Below are positions 45,310 through 53,679 of a stretch of 64,000 nucleotides of DNA, one piece after another. The notes beneath the pieces were generated by a model. That model made no database searches. It was given only the letters and a program-made list of their open reading frames with translations, and was not told the DNA's origin. The translations under genes and the position numbers were made by a program. The stretch's first letter is position 1. The number at the start of each line of letters is the position of its first letter. The stretch comes from Eubacteriaceae bacterium (GTDB lineage: Bacteria > Bacillota > Clostridia > Lachnospirales > Lachnospiraceae): positions 12,560 through 76,559 of the forward strand of contig CABIWJ010000011.1 in assembly GCA_902362455.1 (NCBI GenBank), read 5' to 3'.

Positions 45310-47472
45310 ATGAAAATAATTAAACGAAGCGGTGCAGAAGTCCAATTTGACATAAGAAAAATATCTGCCGCAGTAAAAAAAGCTAATGAAGGTGTAATTG
45401 ACAGTGAAAAACTTACTAACGAACAGATTGAGATAATCTCTGAAAACGTCACTAAAATATGCAGTGATATGGAACGTTCTCTTAATGTAGAAGAAATTCA
45501 GGATTTAGTAGAGAATCAGATAATGAATGAGAAAGCATTTGCAGTGGCTAGAAATTATATTACTTACAGATATAAACGTGCATTAGTAAGAAAATCTAAT
45601 TCTACCGACGAACAGATTCTAAGTCTTCTTCAATTTGATAACGAAGAAGTTAAACAGGAAAATTCTAACAAGAATCCTATGGTAAACAGCGTACAGCGTG
45701 ACTATATGGCAGGTGAAGTAAGCAAGGATATAACAAAAAGATTCCTGCTTCCCGAGGATATTTTAGATGCTCATGAAAAAGGAATTATACATTTTCATGA
45801 TGCAGATTATTTTGCACAGCATATGCACAACTGCTGTCTTATTAACCTTGAAGATATGCTCCAGAATGGAACTGTAATAAGTGAGACCACTATTGAGAAA
45901 CCTCACAGTTTCTCAACTGCCTGTAATATTGCTACACAGAGCATTGCTCAGATAGCAAGTTCACAATATGGTGGTCAGAGCATAACCCTTTCACATTTAG
46001 TTCCATTTGTACAGGTAAGCCGTGAGAAATTTCGTCGTGAGGTGCGTGACGAATTCATTGCAACCGGTATTGAAGCTACTGAAGAAACGATTAATAAAGT
46101 TGCTGAACTCAGAGTCAGAAAAGAAATTAAACAGGGTGTCCAGATGATTCAATATCAGGTCATAACCCTTATGACAACTAACGGCCAGGCTCCTTTCATC
46201 ACAATATTTATGTATCTTGATGAAGTTCCTGAAGGACAATTACGTGATGACTTAGCACTTGTGACCGAAGAAGTTCTTCGCCAGCGAATAATAGGTATTA
46301 AAAATGAAAAGGGTGTATATATTACTCCTGCTTTTCCTAAGCTTATCTATGTTCTTGAAGAAGATAACATACATAAGGACAGTAAATATTGGTATCTTAC
46401 TAAGCTAGCTGCCGAATGTACTGCTAAGAGAATGGTTCCTGACTACATATCAGAGAAAATCATGAAGAAACTTAAAGATGGTAATTGCTATCCTTGTATG
46501 GGCTGCCGTTCATTCTTAACTGTATATAAAGACGAGAATGATAAATATAAATTCTACGGAAGATTTAATCAGGGAGTCGTTACACTTAACTTAGTCGATG
46601 TAGCTTGTTCATCCGGTGGAGATTATGATAAGTTCTGGAAGATATTAGATGAACGTCTTGATTTATGCAAACGTGCACTTATGTGTCGTCACAACCGTCT
46701 TAAAGGTACTCCATCAGATGTCGCACCTATCTTATGGCAATATGGTGCATTAGCGAGATTAAAGAAAGGTGAAACCATAGACAAGTTATTATATAATGGT
46801 TATTCTACTATTTCTCTTGGATATGCCGGTCTATATGAGTGTACTAAATATATGACTGGCAAGTCACATGTTGACCCTGATGGTAAGACTTTCGCACTCA
46901 AAGTAATGCATTGTCTTAACGATGCCTGCCATAAATGGGCTGATGAGACAAATATTGACTTCAGCCTTTACGGAACACCACTTGAGTCTACTACTTATAA
47001 ATTTGCTAAATGCTTACAGAAACGATTTGGCAAAATTCCCGGTGTAACCGATAGAAACTACATTACAAACAGTTATCACGTTCATGTAACTGAACAAATT
47101 GATGCATTTACCAAGCTTAAATTTGAATCAGAATTTCAAGAATTATCCCCAGGTGGTGCAATCAGTTATGTCGAAGTACCAAATCTTCAAAACAACCTAG
47201 ATGCCGTACTGGAAGTAATGAAATATATCTATGACAACATAATGTATGCTGAACTTAATACTAAGAGTGATTATTGTCAGGTCTGTGATTATAACGGAGA
47301 AATTCAGATTGTTACTGATGATGATGGTAAACTCGTATGGGAATGTCCTAACTGTGGTAACCGTAATCAGGATAAAATGAATGTTGCCAGAAGAACTTGT
47401 GGTTATATAGGTACACAATTCTGGAATCAGGGACGTACACAGGAGATTAAAGACAGAGTATTACATTTATAA
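45310..47472 (+). CDS. nrdD: Anaerobic ribonucleoside-triphosphate reductase (class III)
   Basis: 720 residues. An N-terminal ATP cone (IIKRSGAEVQFDIRKISAAVKKANEG) precedes the barrel with HDADYFAQHMHNCCLINLEDML and the thiyl cysteine region NCYPCMGCRSFL. The C-terminus has a zinc site (CQVCDYNG ... CPNCGNRN) and the glycyl radical Gly698 in RRTCGYIGTQFWNQGRTQEI. It makes dNTPs from NTPs without oxygen, with formate as reductant. The start at 45310 follows GGAG by six bases; the upstream 25 codons belong to the repeat. The activase gene nrdG is not adjacent. Confidence 0.96.
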   Translation: MKIIKRSGAEVQFDIRKISAAVKKANEGVIDSEKLTNEQIEIISENVTKICSDMERSLNVEEIQDLVENQIMNEKAFAVARNYITYRYKRALVRKSNSTDEQILSLLQFDNEEVKQENSNKNPMVNSVQRDYMAGEVSKDITKRFLLPEDILDAHEKGIIHFHDADYFAQHMHNCCLINLEDMLQNGTVISETTIEKPHSFSTACNIATQSIAQIASSQYGGQSITLSHLVPFVQVSREKFRREVRDEFIATGIEATEETINKVAELRVRKEIKQGVQMIQYQVITLMTTNGQAPFITIFMYLDEVPEGQLRDDLALVTEEVLRQRIIGIKNEKGVYITPAFPKLIYVLEEDNIHKDSKYWYLTKLAAECTAKRMVPDYISEKIMKKLKDGNCYPCMGCRSFLTVYKDENDKYKFYGRFNQGVVTLNLVDVACSSGGDYDKFWKILDERLDLCKRALMCRHNRLKGTPSDVAPILWQYGALARLKKGETIDKLLYNGYSTISLGYAGLYECTKYMTGKSHVDPDGKTFALKVMHCLNDACHKWADETNIDFSLYGTPLESTTYKFAKCLQKRFGKIPGVTDRNYITNSYHVHVTEQIDAFTKLKFESEFQELSPGGAISYVEVPNLQNNLDAVLEVMKYIYDNIMYAELNTKSDYCQVCDYNGEIQIVTDDDGKLVWECPNCGNRNQDKMNVARRTCGYIGTQFWNQGRTQEIKDRVLHL

Positions 47473-47475
47473 TTA

Positions 47476-47549
47476 TTTGAGTACATTTAAAGACACACAC
47501 TTAAACCGATGTATCCGGCTTAAGTGTGTGTCTTTTGAATGTACTCAAA
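47476..47549. terminator. Very long hairpin after nrdD
   Basis: TTTGAGTACATT and AATGTACTCAAA are outer arms; AAAGACACACACTTAA and TTAAGTGTGTGTCTTT are inner arms; a short CCG/CGG pair closes the ATGTATC loop. About 30 pairs with only single-base interruptions lie between the convergent nrdD and two-receiver genes, so it probably ends both transcripts. Confidence 0.85.
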
Positions 47550-47596
47550 ATTTGATTCAAAAAAAAGATATCTTACAAATTTTCCTGACCATTTTC

Positions 47597-50197
47597 TTAA
47601 CCAAAAAGTTCTGATAACTTATCCGCAATATCATTCTTTCTACGTCTGTTATTCTTGCGACTAACCGATTCCATTACATTATCAATTCGTTTAAGCACCG
47701 TTTCTCTTACAAATGGTTTAGTTATATAATCACTTATACCTAAGGATATCAGTTCCATCTGAGATTCTTTAGACGAATCTGATGTCATTACGATAACTGG
47801 AATGTCTTCATATTTTTCATCTTTCTTAATGATACTTAAGAATTCTTTACCATCCATATACGGCATAATTAAATCAAGTATTATTATGTCAATTACTCCC
47901 GATTCCTTAAGTTTAATTAAGGCATCATTTCCATTCTCTGCCTCAACTATATCATATTTATCGCTAAACATTTCTGCCAACATCAGTCTGTTAAGTCTGT
48001 AGTCATCGACAATTAACATTCTTCCTTTGTTTTTCTTCTTCTCGCCATCTACTTCCTTACGATAGATACTGAGAATACTATCTATCTCTTTCTGTGCCGT
48101 GATGTCATTAAGTGTACCAAATAAAAGGTGTTTGTTTCCTATCTTCTGTATATATTGTAATCTTAACTTTACCCACATATTAGTACCATTATTCTTAATT
48201 CTTTCATATTCAGCCTCTGCAATTTTCTTAGTTCTTATAGCCGTCTCAAATGCACTAATTACATTTTCTTTGTAATTCTCATCTATTATAGAAATTGCAT
48301 TTTCTATCTTAAGTGCAGTATCTGAGCTTCCAAACATATCATAAAAACCCTCGTTAACTCTTAATAGTTCAACATTTCCATCTGAATATTCATATATTAC
48401 TATTGTCTGAAGATTATTACCAAATATCATCTCCATTTGAGGGTTCTTCTCAAATAGTGCATTTATATTTATCTGCTCTGAGTCTTCTGATTTATTCTTG
48501 CCCGATTCATTGTTATGAAATTCTTCATTCGAATCTATTAATTTCAGATAATCCTCAACTGGCATAGGTGATGCGAAATAATAGCCTTGAACATAATCAC
48601 AGCCAATACTTCTTAAGAATCTCGCCTGTTCATAAGTTTCAACACCCTCAACTACAACTGGAAGATTAATCCATTTAGCCATTCTTATTACTGAAGCTAG
48701 AATATTATCTCCCCTGCCCGGTATATCCGTATTGGATAGAAATCTCATATCTACTTTAAGTATATCGACAGAGATATCTTTTAAAGTATTAAGTGATGAA
48801 TAACCACTTCCAAAATCGTCCATTAATATTATGAAACCATATAACTGTAATTTAGTGATAATGTCCTTGATAACAACAGGATTTTCAACATATGCACTTT
48901 CTGTAAGTTCAAGATTTAATAGTGCTGGTGGTACATTATATTTATCAGTAAGTCCCTTGATAATATCTACTATCTTAGGATTATACATATTCACTCTTGA
49001 AACATTTACTGAAATCGAATAAGGTGTTCTTCCTTCGTCCATCCACTTTCTAAGGTACTTACATGCTTTCTCCCATACGTAATAATCTAATTTAGATATA
49101 TATCCATTCTTCTCTAAAACTGGAATAAATTCACCCGGCATTACCATTCCCTTGGTAGGATGAAACCATCTTACTAATGCCTCTGCACCATATGGCTTAT
49201 TATTCTCCAAACTATATTTAGGCTGGAAATACAAATCAAACTGTTCCTTTTCAATAGCACATTTCATATCATTGATTATTTCCTGCTCATGAATAATAGC
49301 CTTACTCATCTTATCATTATAAAATGTATAGAACTTAACATAATTGCCTTTGCTGTAATTAGATGCTAATGTAGCCCTGTTAAATATAGTCTCCATAGGA
49401 AGATTATTGTCCTCAATGACATATAACCCCAGGTTAGGAACAATATCATATTCAGGATTATATTTAGCTAACATATTTCTTATATCTGCAATACGACGTA
49501 AAATAGTTGATTCATCATATCTGTGACATATTCCAAATACATCAGATTCAATTCTTCCAAACGTCGCATAAGGCATAACCGAATAAACATCCTTTAATTG
49601 CTTACCGATATATACCAAAAGCTTGTCACCCTCATTATATCCGAAGAATGAGTTAACCATCTGGAATCTGTCCACATCAAACCTTATAAATACAAATTTC
49701 TTATCATTATTACACCTTAACATCTCTCTTGTCACGTCATAGAATTTCTTTTTATTATACATTCCCGTAAGGGGATCATATTCTGCAATATATTTAAGTT
49801 CATTAAATGTCGATAACTGACTTCTGTATATAGCATTTCTTAGTCTAGCCTTAACAATTCCCTTATCATATGGTTTTCTTATATAATCCCATGCCCCCAT
49901 ATTTAAAGCCCTTTTCTCATTATCAATTCCCTCAAGGCCTGTTGTAATGATTATAGGAATATTTTTCCAATCACAATTCTCATTGATAATCTTAAGAAAT
50001 TCAAACCCATCTAAATTAGGCATACATAAATCAAGCAAAACAGCCGAAACTCCTCGGCAATGCTCCTTAATATATTCTATGCCGCCGTTACCATTATCAA
50101 ATTCATGAACCTCATAATTGTCCTCTAAATATGATACTAAAATTTTTCTGTTAACTTGCTCATCATCTATCACTAAAACTACTTTTTTTTCATTCAC
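47597..50197 (-). CDS. REC-GGDEF-EAL-PAS-REC cyclic-di-GMP signalling protein
   Basis: About 866 residues. Domains in order: receiver 1 (VLVIDDEQVNRKILV; phospho-Asp in VLLDLCMPNLDGFEF), GGDEF (GMYNKKKFYDVTREML; the site reads GRIESDVFGI, so it is degenerate), EAL (YGAEALVRWFHP, NLELTESAYVENP, MDDFGSGYSSLNTLKDI, GVETYEQARFLRSIGCDYVQGYYFASPM; intact), a PAS-like domain, and receiver 2 (RMLIVDDYRLNRLML; IIILDLIMPYMDGKEF). It is predicted to be a phosphodiesterase. The start is a GTG nine bases after AGGAGG; a further ATG 12 codons upstream precedes that site and is less likely. Confidence 0.92.
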   Translation of the reverse strand: MNEKKVVLVIDDEQVNRKILVSYLEDNYEVHEFDNGNGGIEYIKEHCRGVSAVLLDLCMPNLDGFEFLKIINENCDWKNIPIIITTGLEGIDNEKRALNMGAWDYIRKPYDKGIVKARLRNAIYRSQLSTFNELKYIAEYDPLTGMYNKKKFYDVTREMLRCNNDKKFVFIRFDVDRFQMVNSFFGYNEGDKLLVYIGKQLKDVYSVMPYATFGRIESDVFGICHRYDESTILRRIADIRNMLAKYNPEYDIVPNLGLYVIEDNNLPMETIFNRATLASNYSKGNYVKFYTFYNDKMSKAIIHEQEIINDMKCAIEKEQFDLYFQPKYSLENNKPYGAEALVRWFHPTKGMVMPGEFIPVLEKNGYISKLDYYVWEKACKYLRKWMDEGRTPYSISVNVSRVNMYNPKIVDIIKGLTDKYNVPPALLNLELTESAYVENPVVIKDIITKLQLYGFIILMDDFGSGYSSLNTLKDISVDILKVDMRFLSNTDIPGRGDNILASVIRMAKWINLPVVVEGVETYEQARFLRSIGCDYVQGYYFASPMPVEDYLKLIDSNEEFHNNESGKNKSEDSEQININALFEKNPQMEMIFGNNLQTIVIYEYSDGNVELLRVNEGFYDMFGSSDTALKIENAISIIDENYKENVISAFETAIRTKKIAEAEYERIKNNGTNMWVKLRLQYIQKIGNKHLLFGTLNDITAQKEIDSILSIYRKEVDGEKKKNKGRMLIVDDYRLNRLMLAEMFSDKYDIVEAENGNDALIKLKESGVIDIIILDLIMPYMDGKEFLSIIKKDEKYEDIPVIVMTSDSSKESQMELISLGISDYITKPFVRETVLKRIDNVMESVSRKNNRRRKNDIADKLSELFG

Positions 50198-50375
50198 TGT
50201 ATACTTCCTCCTAAATGTCCAAAAATTGTTCATTTATTGCTTTCGACGTTCCGTTAAGAGATTATATGTTTATAATATTCTCTTAGCTATATAGTGTAAA
50301 TTTTACCATATTTTTATATTTCTTACAATGATTTTTGTATATTTTACACAATTAAAGCAAAAGTCAGAAAATCAG

Positions 50376-50423
50376 AAAAATAAAAGCGGAATATTCTCGT
50401 TTTCAAAGAATATTCCACTTTTA
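50376..50423 (-). terminator. Terminator of ABC transporter system 2
   Basis: On the minus strand AAAAGTGGAATATTCT and AGAATATTCCGCTTTT pair with one G-T, around a TTGAAAACG loop, followed by ATTTTT. It begins 11 bases after the ATPase stop. Confidence 0.85.
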
Positions 50424-50433
50424 CTATTTCTTT

Positions 50434-51207
50434 TTAATTGCCACATTCTATACTGATTTTATTAAACTCATCTAATAAATCATCTATTTTGACATTCTTC
50501 TTATCTTCACCCTTAATATCTAATACAACGTTTCCTTTATGCATCATAACAAGTCTGTCACCATATTCTACTGCATATCTGAGATTATGCGTCACCATCA
50601 TTGTTGTCAGTTTCTTCTCTTTAACGATTTTATCTGTAAGCTGCATAATTATTTCAGCTGTTTTAGGATCAAGTGCTGCTGTATGCTCATCAAGAATAAG
50701 AAATTCTATCGGTGTAAGTGTAGACATTATAAGAGCCATCGCCTGACGTTGTCCGCCTGATAAAGCACCAACCTTGACATTTAACTTATCTTCAAGTCCA
50801 AGATTGAGTTCTCTTAGCATTTCCCTATAGTCTTCTTTTCTCTTTTTATTAATTCCACTTGAAAGTCCGTACATTTTCCCTTTGTTATCTGCCAAGGACA
50901 TATTTTCAAGAATAGTAAGATTAGGCGATGTTCCCATTGCAGGATTCTGATATACCCTTCCGATTATCTTATGTCTTATATGCTCCTTCTTATTAGTTAT
51001 ATCTTCTTCGCCAATATAGATTTTACCGCTGTCTACTGGAATACTTCCACAGATTATATTAAGCATTGAAGTCTTTCCTGAACCATTACTTCCGACAATT
51101 GATACAAATTCTCCGTCTTGCACCTGAAAATTAAAGTCTTTAAACAGACACATCTGGTTGACTGTACCGGGATTATAATATTTATTTATATTTTTTAACT
51201 CTAGCAT
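50434..51207 (-). CDS. ABC transporter ATP-binding protein, TrpZ-like (system 2)
   Basis: 257 residues. GSNGSGKTSMLNIICG (Walker A), ALSGGQRQAMALIMS (signature), IEFLILDEHTAALDPKTAE (Walker B) and VTHNLRYAVEYG (H-loop) are intact, closely like the system 1 ATPase. The start at 51207 follows the GAAATGAGGATTAAA tail of a family A repeat; the frame continues upstream through the repeat, but that part is not protein. It is the third gene of a T-box-controlled operon. Confidence 0.93.
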   Translation of the reverse strand: MLELKNINKYYNPGTVNQMCLFKDFNFQVQDGEFVSIVGSNGSGKTSMLNIICGSIPVDSGKIYIGEEDITNKKEHIRHKIIGRVYQNPAMGTSPNLTILENMSLADNKGKMYGLSSGINKKRKEDYREMLRELNLGLEDKLNVKVGALSGGQRQAMALIMSTLTPIEFLILDEHTAALDPKTAEIIMQLTDKIVKEKKLTTMMVTHNLRYAVEYGDRLVMMHKGNVVLDIKGEDKKNVKIDDLLDEFNKISIECGN

Positions 51208-51213
51208 TTTAAT

Positions 51214-51322
51214 CCTCATTTCTGAGCAACTTATTGCAAAAAAGCGATGATAATTTCGCACAGGCGACTTCTCATCTGCCATAAAAGCTATTTGCTTTCG
51301 CTCAGAAACAAATAGCCGTGTA
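51214..51322 (-). repeat. Family A hairpin repeat inside the trp transporter operon
   Basis: Minus-strand full copy: CACGGCTATTTGTTTCTGAG, AGCAAATAGCTTTTATGGCA, GATGAGAAGTCGCC/GAAATTATCATC, TTGCTCAGAAATGAGGAT. About 85 percent alike by eye to the copy at 45.2 kb. It separates the permease from the ATPase gene within one operon, and its tail is the ATPase ribosome site. Confidence 0.8.
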
Positions 51323-51362
51323 AAAAATAATTGCATCCACATTTTTTTTACACTATTCACCT

Positions 51363-52262
51363 CTATTTAGCCTCTTCTTTGATGATTTTAGGCTTATTTT
51401 TAAACATATTACTGATTATTAAAATTAATAAGAATAATACTGCTGTTATAAGTTTTAAGTCTGATGCTTCCATACCCATATTAATTGCAATGGATATACA
51501 AGCTTTATATATAATTGAACCAAATATAACTGCTGAAGTTGCCTTTACAAATTTAATGTTCTTTAACAGTTTAGTTCCTATGATAACACTTGCAAGACCT
51601 ATAACCATTGTTCCTGTACCTGATGAAATCTCAAAGAAACCATTCATCTGGCAGTAAGCACTTCCTGCTAATGCTGCAAATGCATTGGCAATTGCAAGAC
51701 CTACTATCTTAGCAATACCTTTATTTTTAGCAACAGAAGTTACTAATACATCATTATCGCCTACTGCTCTTAATAAAAGTCCTGATTTCGTTTTCAGGTA
51801 CCAGTCAAGAACTAATTTAACAATTATAACTAAGATTGCGAGAACAATTATATATGAATATTTCTCAAGTGACTGTGGGATTATTTTATCCATAAATTTA
51901 TTTTCAAATATATTGTCCTTGGAAAATATAGCTACGTTGGCAGAGCCTGCAATTCTTAGGTTAATTGCATACAGACCTGTCATAACAATTATACCTGATA
52001 ATAAATCTCTTACTTTAAATACTACATGGATAATACCTGTAATTGTTCCTGCAATTGCTCCTGCCAATAACGCTGCAAGCAGTGTCACATATGGATTGAC
52101 ATCTTTCAAAATAAGCATTGCTGTTACTGCCGCACCTAACGGAAATGTGCTGTCTACTGACAAATCAGGGAAATCTAATATCTTATATGTAATATAGACA
52201 CCTAATGCCATTATCGAAAACAGCAATCCTTCTCTTATTACACCTAGAATAATATCTACCAT
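51363..52262 (-). CDS. ABC transporter permease, TrpY-like (system 2)
   Basis: 299 residues, eight or so membrane segments. EGLLFSIMALGVYITYKILDFPDLSVDSTFPLGAAVTA, LLAGAIAGTITGIIHVVFKVRDLLSGIIVMTGLYAINLR and RAVGDNDVLVTSVAKNKG parallel the system 1 permease. AGGAGC precedes the ATG. It lies 16 bp after the binding-protein gene. Confidence 0.92.
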   Translation of the reverse strand: MVDIILGVIREGLLFSIMALGVYITYKILDFPDLSVDSTFPLGAAVTAMLILKDVNPYVTLLAALLAGAIAGTITGIIHVVFKVRDLLSGIIVMTGLYAINLRIAGSANVAIFSKDNIFENKFMDKIIPQSLEKYSYIIVLAILVIIVKLVLDWYLKTKSGLLLRAVGDNDVLVTSVAKNKGIAKIVGLAIANAFAALAGSAYCQMNGFFEISSGTGTMVIGLASVIIGTKLLKNIKFVKATSAVIFGSIIYKACISIAINMGMEASDLKLITAVLFLLILIISNMFKNKPKIIKEEAK

Positions 52263-52278
52263 TTTAAAGCTCCTAATC

Positions 52279-53280
52279 TTATTTATCTATTGTATCGAAT
52301 ACTTCTGCTGCAGACTCTTTCATTTCATCTGGTACTGTGATTCCAAGATTATCTGCAACCTTACTATTAATATATAAACTTGATTCTTCTATTGTCTCAA
52401 AGTTAATTTCACTTGCTTTTTTCTCACCTTTTAATACTTTAGCAGCCATTTTGCCTGTCTGGATACCTAATTCATAATAATCAAGACCTACTGTTGCAAG
52501 ACAACCGATTTTAACCTGCTCAATTTCACTTCCAAATACCGGAATATTCTTCTCTGATGCTTTCTGTAAAATAATTGGTAATGATGAAACAACTGTGTTA
52601 TCCGTAAGGTTATTAATACAGTCAACTTCATTTAATAATGAATCTGTTGCCAAAGGAATATCTGCTGATGTTGAAATACCTTTATCTACTATCTCAACTC
52701 CATATTTTGGTGCTAATTCTTTATATTCAGCAATTGCTGAAATAGAGTTAACTTCACTTGTACAGTAGATAATACCAATCTTCTTAACATTAGGTGTTAT
52801 CTGTGTAATCATCTCTAACTGTTTCTCAACTGGAAGTTTATCACTTGTTCCTGTTACTTCTCCGACAGGAGTTCCATCTTCTTTAGCAAGTTCTGCTTCA
52901 ATCGGATCTGTTATTGCAGTAAAAATAACAGGTATATTCTGTTTTCTTGCTGCACTGTATGCTGCCTGTGCCATCGGTGTTGCAATTCCGCAGATAAGGT
53001 CAACTTTATTTGAAACAAAATTAGAAATTATCTGGTTGGCAATTCCTGTATCTGCCTGTGAGTTTTTATATGTAATCTTAAGATTTTTACCCTCTTCATA
53101 CCCCTCCTGTTTAAGTCCCTCTATGAAACCATTACGACAATTATCTAATGAACCATGTTCTGCGAACTGTCCGATACCTATTGTAACTGTTGATGAATCT
53201 TTCTTATCACCACAACCTGTAAATACTCCCATTGCTAAAACTGCTGTCATTGCTAATGCTAATAATTTTCTCTTCTTCAT
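52279..53280 (-). CDS. ABC transporter substrate-binding lipoprotein, TrpX-like (system 2)
   Basis: 333 residues. The signal peptide MKKRKLLALAMTAVLAMGVF ends in a TGC lipobox. PF04392-type segments are TVTIGIGQFAEHGSLDNCRNGFIEGL, DLICGIATPMAQAAYS, PVIFTAITDPIEAELA and TSDKLPVEKQLEMITQITP. Tryptophan is the likely ligand because the leader has a tRNA-Trp T-box. The start at 53280 has GGAG nine bases upstream; the frame extends 20 codons further without support. Confidence 0.92.
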   Translation of the reverse strand: MKKRKLLALAMTAVLAMGVFTGCGDKKDSSTVTIGIGQFAEHGSLDNCRNGFIEGLKQEGYEEGKNLKITYKNSQADTGIANQIISNFVSNKVDLICGIATPMAQAAYSAARKQNIPVIFTAITDPIEAELAKEDGTPVGEVTGTSDKLPVEKQLEMITQITPNVKKIGIIYCTSEVNSISAIAEYKELAPKYGVEIVDKGISTSADIPLATDSLLNEVDCINNLTDNTVVSSLPIILQKASEKNIPVFGSEIEQVKIGCLATVGLDYYELGIQTGKMAAKVLKGEKKASEINFETIEESSLYINSKVADNLGITVPDEMKESAAEVFDTIDK

Positions 53281-53358
53281 AATATTAATCTCCATTCCTG
53301 CGCCTATCCGCATAATCTGATTTGAATATAAAATATTCATATATGACTTTTACGGAAC

Positions 53359-53627
53359 AAAAAAGTCCCAAGCACTATTTCTAATGCTTGAGACGAATAA
53401 TTCCGCGGTACCACTCAAATTGATTTTTAAAAAATCCACTTAATCATATACAATCATATATGCCATACAATAACGGTAATGGTCTCCGTCAATTCATACT
53501 GTTAATTCTGAATTGCCCTCAAAAGTCCATTCAGCCAAAAATTCAATATTGCATTTCCACCATCTGCAACTCTCTGTAATTAAATACTAAAGCCTACTAC
53601 TCTTTCTCAAAGGTTTAAATATTTACT
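53359..53627 (-). promoter_or_regulatory. T-box riboswitch, tRNA-Trp specifier
   Basis: On the minus strand the T-box GAGTGGTACCGCGGAA (TACCGCGG core at 53404-53411) is followed by a terminator: GTCTCAAGCA pairs with TGCTTGGGAC, then TTTTTT (53359-53394). Upstream, Stem I has AGAGAG and GATGGTGGAA elements and the specifier region GCTGAATGGACTTTTGAGG, in which GAA-TGG-A puts TGG (53527-53529) at the specifier place. Uncharged tRNA-Trp should allow readthrough into the transporter genes. Confidence 0.9.
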
Positions 53628-53633
53628 TTTCAT

Positions 53634-53662
53634 ATCTTAATACCTATTATTCTATTTGTCAA
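53634..53662 (-). promoter_or_regulatory. Promoter of the T-box leader
   Basis: On the minus strand TTGACA (53657-53662) and TAAGAT (53634-53639) are 17 bases apart, and the T-box leader begins a few bases downstream. The promoter lies just past the end of the GH25 gene (stop at 53680). Confidence 0.75.
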
Positions 53663-53679
53663 GTACGAAAACTAAATTT

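Noticed and set aside
51208..51360. 51 extra codons at the start of trp ATPase 2
   Set aside because: Mostly family A repeat; the ATPase domain starts exactly at the ATG behind GAAATGAGGATT.
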